DNA of 64,000 nt from Liolophura sinensis. Taxonomy: Eukaryota; Mollusca; Polyplacophora; Chitonida; Chitonidae. The stretch lies in assembly GCF_032854445.1 (NCBI RefSeq), contig NC_088300.1:57136984-57200983 (forward strand), given 5' to 3'. Both the position numbers and the translations under genes were made by a program. Positions within the stretch are counted from its first letter, which is position 1, and the number at the start of each line of letters is the position of its first letter. This document shows positions 48,201 through 64,000 of this stretch, one piece after another. The notes beneath the pieces are model-generated. The model ran no database searches. It saw only the letters and a program-made list of their open reading frames with translations, and was not told the DNA's origin.

Positions 48201-49819
48201 TACTCTAAAACTTGTAATTGTTCTCACCATTCTGTCACTAACAAGTAAGTTTTTTTTTTTTTTTGATTTAGTGACTTTAGTGTGATAACAGACTCTTATG
48301 ACTATAAATTGCCGTTCTTATCAACTTGTCACATGAATTTTTTGTGTTGGGAATATTGAATTTACTGATAATGGTAGTAAATTGGCATTCTGCTGTTGTC
48401 TTTTATTTATTTTATTAAAGTTGTTGATAATAACAGTGAGTGTATTTCATTGCCAAAGTCTGACATAATTGAAGGGCTTTCTGTCTAATCCCCAATGTTT
48501 ATTTCTTCCCACAGTTTTGTCAAAGTACAGGACAGGCTACAGAAGGCAGTGAAGAGCCTGGATTACTTCACCTCTAATCAGTGGAACTTTGCTAATGATA
48601 ATTTCCACATGCTTCTGAACAAACTGTCCCCTGAAGACAGACAGGTGAGTCTAATTGTAACAGGTGTGAAGGTCAAGCATCCAGGGTATTTGCTTTTACA
48701 AAGATAACTTCCAAGTGTTCTGAAAGCCAGATTTCCATTTCTGTATCACATATAATCAGACAGAAAATCACAAGAAAAAATGTTCAACTGTAACTCCAGT
48801 GCCCAAACCTCAAATAAATAAGGATATGAAGGCAGCCAGCATTATGGTGGAAGAAAACTGAACAGAGCCCCAGGGGAACCCACGACCATCCACAGGTTAC
48901 TGGAAGACCTTCCCACATATGTTCGTAGATGAAGCCAGCATGGACTGGACTTTTGAGCCGTGCTGGCGTGCTAACCCCATTGGCCACAGAGGCCCTCAAA
49001 TAAATAAGGAATTAATGTGGTGACTTGGTTTCTTGAGAGTTGTCTCCTACATATGCTGAGGATAACACATTTTAAGATCTTCCAGCATGTACTCATGTAT
49101 ATTGTAAAACTACAAAGTGAAACTAAATTTCTTCTTGGATTGAATAGATATTCAACTTCGACCCTAGGATGATCCAGTGGTCTCTCTATATGGAGAACTA
49201 CTGTCTGGGAACAAAGAAATTTGTGTTGAAGGAAGAATTGTCAGAGTTGCCTGCAGCTAGAAGAGCTTTAGCCAGGTGAGATAGTCACATTCTCATAAAA
49301 CTTGCCTCACCCAGGCAACCACGATCACTGCATGTATACTCATCATCATTGCATGCCTAATCCTAAGACACTCTTCCCTTCTCTATTATATCAGGGAAGA
49401 GATTTTTGTACTTTTGACTTGCATATTTAGTTATTGCTAACATTAGGGAAGACCAATAAATTTGATTGTCTTGACTTAACAAATAAAAATGTAAGCAAAG
49501 TGTGCATTGTTTTGTTATTCATTGGCTTTTGTATTGGTACATGTAATTTACTCATTACCAAAGTGAAAACAAAATTAAGTCAGTTCTTTACTACTGATTT
49601 TTTCTATACAGTAAACATGACCCTCTACACACATTGTTACATTCCAGGTTGAAGAAGATAACCCTAGTCTTTAACACCATCCTAGCCATTGTTATCTGGA
49701 GGGTGTTGGTGGGTCGGGTGCGAGTAGCCCGGGACTTGTGGAACCTGGTTCTGCGCTGGACTTCGTACATCCTTATGAAGTTACCTCGTGCATTCAAATC
49801 AAGCTCCGCCTCTGCGTAA
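42230..49819 (+). CDS. FAR1: Fatty acyl-CoA reductase (FAR1-like)
   Basis: Reduces long-chain acyl-CoA to fatty alcohol with NADPH, supplying ether-lipid and wax-ester synthesis; FAR1 is a tail-anchored peroxisomal enzyme. Coding exons: 42230-42424, 43000-43175, 43840-43912, 44143-44249, 44569-44746, 45106-45150, 45504-45622, 46067-46134, 47693-47774, 48073-48162, 48515-48644, 49148-49275, 49648-49819; total 1,563 nt, 520 residues (human FAR1: 515). Rossmann NADP motif TGGTGFLG at residues 18-25; HVSTAYANC; catalytic Y206-x-x-x-K210 (YTYTK); [12 protein letters not shown] domain with YFTSNQW and [13 protein letters not shown] hydrophobic stretch, about residues 468-486 ([17 protein letters not shown]), is the likely membrane anchor. 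The ATG is 8 nt inside the exon and matches the family start ([12 protein letters not shown]). Assignment to FAR1 rather than another FAR paralogue is likely but not certain. Confidence 0.95.
42590..42815 (+). mobile_element. SINE family A, diverged
   Basis: From about ATCACTCAGAAGTCTCTCTT through CATGGGAAGGTCTGTCAGTA and TTCCCTCCCACC to ATATATTCTTGAGTACAACA and AAAACACCAG. Lies in the first FAR coding intron. Confidence 0.72.
46229..46575. repeat. 37-bp minisatellite in a FAR intron
   Basis: About ten units of 37 bp, each with GCATAAGCTC and AGAGGTCTGGAAAACAACC, starting at 46229, 46266, 46303, 46340, 46377, 46414, 46451, 46488 and 46525, with a decayed end near 46562. A 4-base slot in each unit varies (CAAA, TTCC, ACCC, GACC, TCCC). 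The long minus-strand frames here are a by-product of the repeat. Confidence 0.95.
46609..47382. mobile_element. 774-bp MITE with pogo/Tigger-like ends
   Basis: Left end CAGTAGACTCTCTGTAAACTGAC; the right end reads, as reverse complement, CAGTGGACTCTC followed by TTAACACCGACA. TA lies directly outside each end (46607-46608 and 47383-47384). A TA duplication plus CAGT-starting inverted repeats fits the pogo/Tigger branch of Tc1/mariner. GTCGGTTT and GTCGGTGT motifs recur near both ends. No transposase frame was seen, so it is non-autonomous. It follows directly on the 37-bp minisatellite. Confidence 0.75.
48809..48998 (-). mobile_element. SINE family A, reverse orientation
   Basis: On the + strand: GGCAGCCAGCATTATGGTGG, CCCACGACCATCCACAGGTT, GATGAAGCCAGCATGGACTG, then GCTAACCCCATTGGCCACAG and AGGCCC, the reversed head with its A box. 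The TAAGTGAAATATTCTTGAG part of the tail is deleted. CAAATAAATAAGGA occurs on both sides (about 48811 and 48996), a possible target duplication. FAR intron 11. Confidence 0.8.
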
Positions 49820-52800
49820 CCAATTGGCTGTGACAAGTCGCTGATGAGGCTGTCAGCTGTGAAGCTCTAGATTGCTTAAGCCTGTGTCTCTCCCTTGGTC
49901 AGTTGGCCCTGGCACGGAAACGTCTGACCAATCCGTCTGCAGGTAGAAGTTAAGTTCTGTCTACACAAGGTACCAGTTGTAGTCAGTGTAGGTGATAACA
50001 CAGTGATAATCTAGCATATCAGGATTATAAGGTGCTTTTTTGAACAGATGTCAAGCCATGATAAACAACATCTTGAGTGTTAAATGTTCAGTTGTTACAA
50101 AACATGTTCTCTTTCTGAAGCAATCACTCCGTCTTGTTACTCCATGACATTACAGTACCAGAGTAGGAGAGTCAAAGGCCAGCATACCTGTTCCTTACCT
50201 GAACTCATCTCTTTTATATCTTCATGGTGTAAATGCATCAGGATTATCAGTCAAGTTTTCCACCTCTAACCATGTCTAGTTAACCTGTCAGTTGACAAAT
50301 CATCAAAATAACTCTTATCGAACTACAAAGGAAAAACTGGTTACTGTGTCCTGTACAGATTCAATCCAGGTGTGTTCGTACAGCTAAAAAATAGGCTACG
50401 ATAGATTACCAGCCAGGATTTTGCTTCTGCTATCATCATGGGACTATTTTCATTTTCCAATTATACATGTATATGTATTATACATGAAACAGATTTGTCT
50501 ATGAGACATATTAATATGTGAAAAATTAAAGAAAATTAAAGTGTAAATAGTAGATTTAAATAGACATAGACATTTGTATCTTATGTGGAATATGCATATG
50601 TGACATGAGAACAGGGTCTAAATGCAGTGATATCCTACATGATCTGTCAGTGATAAGGCGGAGTAGTTAGATTAAAGCAGTACCCAGGAAGTAGTTCTCT
50701 TGTGCATAGTGTGTGTATTGTTTTTACCACTAGAAATAGTAAGGCTGTTGGATTCTGGGACAGCGTGTGTTCATGGGATGAAATATTCTAACACCGTTAG
50801 CACTGAATGCAATACATGGACTGTGATGTTGCATATACTGGTTTTTGTCTTCTCAAAAAAAAAAAAAAAAAATCACCTATAATTTCATTGAATTCTTTTA
50901 CCAACTAATAACTCTGTACACTAATTTGGAACCAAATATTGTGAAATTATATTTCATTTACAGTAAATGTGTAAGCCTCATATAAATTCATGTGTTTTTT
51001 TCACCAATTAATCACCCATCTATGTTACAGTTCAACCTGGCTATCAGTTTGTGAACAATTCCATTAAATTTTAGTTGTAAGCAAAGAAATGAATTCCTTT
51101 CTCTTGAACATAGACATTTGCCCCAGGGCAAGCTCTGCTCACTTCAATTCTCATGTGTGGGTAATATGAGAAGACTCAGCAATTTAATTTGAATATCGCC
51201 TTCTGTTATGGTGGGTAGGCCTTTGTTCCAATAGGTATGGTTGCGCAAACAAGAACGTATTCCATGGAGTTGTGATCAATGGTTACCCTTTCCCAAATTA
51301 TTCAAGAAATGAATGTATGACCATCACTTGTGTGATACATGACATGAGAAGTAACTAAAAAAAAAAATCTTCAGCACTGCAGCCAGCACTCAGTCAATTG
51401 TTTGTATACGCCCCGGTCCACTTCCCGCAAGCCTTCATTGAAGTTATATCGATTATGGTTTTAAACATAAGTCAAATAAATGAACAACATTTGCCTGAAA
51501 TCTCATTCTCTATGTGAACAAGTTCTTGGTTGTGGAACAACAATGTTGTTCACTAACCATTGCCAGAGCCAAAGAACAAGTTTTGGATCAGACATCATTC
51601 TTATCTCCTAGCGGATTAATTAACTCTGCGAAAATCATATCTTTTTTTTTCTTTTTTTTTTGCCTTAGGGTTGTACAACTCGTTGAATATATTACTAATC
51701 TTCCATGAGGGTCTCCAGTAAACAGAAATATGTGTATAATATGCAACCAAAACTAAAATGACTGATTGAAATACTAAAGACTTAATAGTACTTAAAGGAA
51801 TATTGGCAAAATGGGCTTTAGTGTTAATTTATTCTGTGAATTATGTACATTGTGTGAAAAGTGGATAACATTTTAAAAATAATCCATAATCAGCCTATTA
51901 TACCTTTCTTGGGCAGGCATTCATCAGTGGCATAATTAGTCAGTCATTCATCAAGATAGACATGTTCATAAATTTTTATGTTTAAACTGGCTACCCAGCT
52001 GAACAGTTTGGTGATATGCATGTGTGGTGTTGACGTCCATGAGTGCAATCAAACAACATGTTGAACAAGTGCTATATATTGCTATTGTTGCACTGTTGCA
52101 CATGTCTTTTATTGGTATTGCAAGCAAGATGACATATTTTCATTAGACATAATATGGGCTGTATTTTCCCTTTTTGTGATGCCAATGTTTCTACCTTGAG
52201 GAATATTTTATTGATGTTTACATGTTATGTTGTAGCTCAAATGACCTGTAATACATTTCTCATAGATTATATATATATATCTCATTATCCCATCATAATA
52301 TCACATTGCTGCTATTTATTAATAGTGATTTCTTTTTTAACGTGAACAAGTGTCCTGTATATGGCTATGCACTTTATTGACAATGAACCATGACTCCAGT
52401 GAGTATATAATGAATCTGTAGGAAATAAATGTGCCCACCAATACCATAATATGGTTCACACAATGATGGAACTTTACACAATGTATTAAGCAGTCCATTA
52501 TTAGAATAATGTTAATGTACTAGACAAGCTTGTCCTGTTATAAAGTAATATGGCAAATAATGAGCCTTTATACTGAGCTGTTTGTCTTCATACATGTATA
52601 TATATATGTATATTTCTCTATTTTGTTGAACTGTGTTTTTTTGTGTGTGTTCATCACAAACATCTTTGTTTTTCATTATTTTGCAGCATACTTATTGGTA
52701 TGATCTCTATATCTGGCATGTTCCATCAACAAAAATGCATTTATTTGATGATGACATTCTCTAAATTTGTTGTGTATAAAGTTATTATTATTTTGAGCAT

Positions 52801-55440
52801 AGCCTGTTTTGTATTCCCAGACCATAATTATTGTTACATAAATCTTGGTCATGAAATATCAGGGTTCATCTGATATCAGTGATGTGAACAGGCAGGCAGC
52901 TAGACTTCTTCATACAAATATAATAATGAATAAAAACGATAAAACTTAGCTTTAATAAGCACATTTATTAGCATGCCGTTTCCTGTTAAACTGACACTTA
53001 GTGGCTTGGTTGCACTGTGTTGATTGCCAAAGAAAATAAATCACTGGTTTGTTTACACTCCAGCCTACTTTGTTTCTTTCTGTTTCGAGCTGTAGTCATT
53101 TTCATGAAATTGTGCATGAAAAGCTCCCTGTTATACACACTATCTGAGTTGAAGCTTCATAAAAGTTACATGTCTGGCAGAAAAAATATGTGTGAAAGTG
53201 TTTCCATCAGTTTACTAATAAGGATTAGAATTTAATGTTAACAAATTATGGCCAAGTGTGCTGTATTTTTTTAAATGCGGGGTTGTTGGCTTGAAACATT
53301 ATTAACATGTGGAAATCTTTAAAGATGTTCTGGTAAATGTCAGTTTTTAGTGATCATTGAATTTATTTTGGTAATGCAATATACTGAAATTCATAAAACC
53401 ACAAATCTGGAATTCTCTTATTGTTTAGCACGATTAATTCTTATACTGGCCAAAGCCACTTTTCTCTAGGGGTATTGTATTTAGAACTCTCTACATATAT
53501 GGAAATGGATCTGTGTATGCCACACCAAAAACTAGAATTACTTAAGGTTCCACTGATCAAACTCCATGCAGCGCTGCAGTATGAAAACCGCTTGCCATGA
53601 CTGGTGTTACCAGAGCAGATAAGCATCGAACATGGTCCATGTCATGAACAAATGACGGGCAGATGTGGTGCCATGGTGGCCCTTGAATGGGACACACGCA
53701 GAGTTTTCTTTCACAAAAGGTGGCACTAGTGTGATATGGGACTTGCAGGTCACATGCCTTTCATTGCACTGCAATTTCATATGTGATGTATTTGGTGCAT
53801 CCACTCAGACAATGTGCTGTTGATGCTGCAGTGGAATGGCCAGCATCACTGAAATGACGCGATACGTCCCACTTCGGAATTCTGCAGGTATCTCATTGTC
53901 AGACATAGAGGTGTTGGTTCAATCCTAGGTTTGGACATGTATTTTTTTTTTTAAAGATTCATTACCTGCATTGTTCTTGGTACCTTGGTGGCTTATAAAG
54001 CCATTCCACTTTATATGTAAAGCTTACATAAAGGTAGTTAGACATCACTTGTATAAATCTAGATTGTTCTGTGGGTGAAATATGCAAGTCACATTTTGGG
54101 CAAGCTAACTTGCCAACTGCTGTTGGTTTATACTCCTTGGCAACAGCTAATTTATCATTCTCCACATTATGAGAAGGAACAAACCAGTGTAGGTCTGAAA
54201 GTGGCCTATGCATTCACTGGGAATTATCGCATTCTGCAAGATGTGTGTATATATGTATGCTGGGGACTTAACAGGGTACCTAGCAACTTTTCAGTCATAC
54301 GAGGACAAAGAGTTGTCATAGATACACTGCTGGCGAGCCAGATTTTGGTGATGCTGCATTTGTCAGATCATAGACAGGCCTACATCTATAAACACCTGTG
54401 TTCTCCATGGTTGGATCTGCCAGCAACCTGTGGATGGTCGTGGGTTTCCCCTGGGCTCCGCCCGGTTTCTTCCGACCATAATTCTGGCCGCCGTCGTACA
54501 ATGTATCAGTGAAATAAACTTGAGTACAGCGTAAAACATCAATCAAAAAAATTTTTTAAAAATCCATGGTTGGAGATTTAAATCAATATTAATGTATACA
54601 ATTACACAGCAGTATCAGTTATCTTGCAAGCATATATTTTTGGGGCTTCATAAAGCTACATATATAGCAGTAGGCTAAATTTGCATTTTGATCCACCCAA
54701 GGCCAAATTTGCATGTTGATCCATGCTAGGCCAAATTTGTGCAAACTGAAGAGATCAAAATCTCATCCACAGACCACCATACACAGCAAAGGGGCTAAAG
54801 GTGCAATGATTTTTTTTTCTCTTCGAAGAGATAAATGTCTAGGTATTTAACGCATCTTTAGGTACCTGTGGTGGAATTTTTTGGTTTCTGCACAAGGTGT
54901 TGGTTCAATCCTGCCATTCGACATGTACCGGTACCCGGTAGCGAATATGATATGGTACTTGCTTAGACCAAAGTTTGCGTTGTGGCCATACAGTGACATC
55001 ATGGAGTTGATGGCAGCTATCAGTTGTGACGACCATTTCAGTGTATTCTTCCCGTAGCTTATGATGTGCAAATATGTATGTGACTAAGCACTTGACTTCA
55101 CCTTGGAGGTACAATCTATTCTTCTTCCTGGATGACTTTACAAACGTAGACGACTCACTCAGTCAGTGGGTTAGCCTGTGCGTACTACACCGGGCGCACT
55201 GCACTGAACGCGCTCGGGTTTTCCCCACCCATGACTAAACAGAGCGACATTGTATGAGTGAAATGTTATTCAGTATATTCTAATCGACTCAAATACATTT
55301 TATCTATCTTGACAGTGTTTCAGGTAAAGAATGTAGCCAATGAAAAGGCTATAACTGTGGGAGACTCGAAGGTCCAGCTCTATGTGACGTTGTGGTGTTG
55401 ACAACGTCTCATTCAAAACACGAATTACGTCCCCTGTTTT
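49820..55440. other. FAR 3' UTR and spacer
   Basis: No coding gene recognised in 5.6 kb. AT-rich, with poly-A and poly-T runs (50856-50872, 51642-51660), several candidate poly-A hexamers (for example ATTAAA near 50525), so the FAR transcript end cannot be fixed. A SINE A copy is at 54393-54548, and a doubtful SINE-like fragment at about 55153-55292. Two places share GGTGTTGGTTCAATCCT (about 53909 and 54896), probably old repeat fragments. Confidence 0.5.
54393..54548 (+). mobile_element. SINE family A, 3' part
   Basis: CAGCAACCTGTGGATGGTCG, GGGTTTCCCCTGGGCTCCGC, TGGCCGCCGTCGTACAATG, then CTTGAGTACAGCGTAAAACA and TCAATCAAAAAA. Confidence 0.78.
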
Positions 55441-55497
55441 TCACCAGATGGCGCTGTAACGCGCACTTCATTCCTCCTTTTTCACCACGCTGCCATC
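55441..55497 (+). promoter_or_regulatory. RPS13 core promoter region: CTCF-like site and 5'-TOP-like tract
   Basis: TCACCAGATGGCGCT at 55441-55455 matches the CTCF core consensus CCACCAGRKGGCGCT at all but the first base. About 15 nt further, TTCCTCCTTTTTC (55471-55483) is a pyrimidine tract of the kind found at ribosomal-protein transcription starts (5' TOP), about 15-25 nt before the ATG at 55498. The region is CpG-rich. Transcription start and factor binding are inferred, not shown. Confidence 0.55.
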
Positions 55498-63563
<8,066 letters not shown>

Positions 63564-63600
63564 TGGACTCTCCAGTCAGAATTATTATACACATTATGTG

Positions 63601-63660
63601 ATTAAATAACTGAGGAAGAGTGAAACACAGTTTGGGTTTTTTTTTCTTCTGGTTGTTGCC
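63601..63660 (+). terminator. RPS13 polyadenylation signal and downstream GT/T-rich element
   Basis: ATTAAA at 63601-63606, 38 nt after the stop codon, with a T/GT-rich stretch at 63631-63660. The short 3' UTR is usual for ribosomal protein genes. Beyond this, 63661-64000 shows only AT-rich sequence with nothing recognised. Confidence 0.6.
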
Positions 63661-64000
63661 ATGGTTTTACCATTCCCTCTACAAATGAAAGAAAACAAAA
63701 AAAAAAAACAGAATCACCAGCAAAAAAGAACACTGAAAACTGCTTACATATCTGGAACTATAATCAGTGATTTTGTTCACTGAATTAATGAATTTAAATG
63801 TTTTGTATTTGATTGTCAGATATACTTTTCAGTGGTCTTTTTGACACTTTTTGGGGTTTTCTTTAACATTAAGGTGTGCATGTACCTCAGGTGTTCAATT
63901 CAGACACTACTAATTACTGAATGAAAAACAACCTTTTGAAACACACTTACACATATTGGATACTGACTCGTAGATCGATTAGCCAGGTCCCCAGCTTAGC

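Overview
The window is eukaryotic nuclear DNA from an animal, most likely a mollusc or another lophotrochozoan. All three genes are split by GT-AG introns (one GC-AG), and their proteins read as ordinary bilaterian orthologues. The introns and spacers carry many copies of tRNA-derived SINEs of a type I associate with molluscan genomes; that last point is from memory and was not searched. Species cannot be settled here.

Layout, all three genes on the + strand. (1) 78-31281: CABIN1, the calcineurin-binding / HIRA-complex scaffold. The 5' end lies outside the window. I can place 37 exons that join in one frame for 2,278 residues and end in TAA. (2) 31282-42229: about 11 kb without a recognised coding gene. 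It includes a CpG-rich stretch near 35500-35963 that may be the promoter and non-coding first exon of the next gene. (3) 42230-49819: a fatty acyl-CoA reductase (FAR1-like), 13 coding exons, 520 residues. (4) 49820-55440: AT-rich, no gene recognised, probably partly FAR 3' UTR. (5) 55498-63563: RPS13, 6 exons, 151 residues, with a pyrimidine tract and a CTCF-like motif just upstream.

The genes do not form a pathway: one is a chromatin/signalling scaffold, one makes fatty alcohols for ether lipids or wax esters, one is a ribosomal protein. The accessory interest lies in the repeats. Two introns carry minisatellites grown from the 3' end of the neighbouring CABIN1 exon, splice donor included. 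Several TTAA-flanked inverted-repeat elements are present, one carrying a decayed THAP-type zinc-finger reading frame. A pogo/Tigger-like MITE and a 37-bp minisatellite sit together in one FAR intron. A broken RecQ-like helicase exon lies in RPS13 intron 1. A perfect 36-bp hairpin and a long imperfect inverted repeat lie in the last CABIN1 introns.

Exon boundaries were set by reading splice sites and checking that phases join; the summed lengths (6,837, 1,563 and 456 nt) are each divisible by three. I saw no clear new multi-gene system. The strongest leads are the exon-derived donor-duplicating arrays, the CABIN1 C-terminal motifs, and the helicase and THAP remnants.
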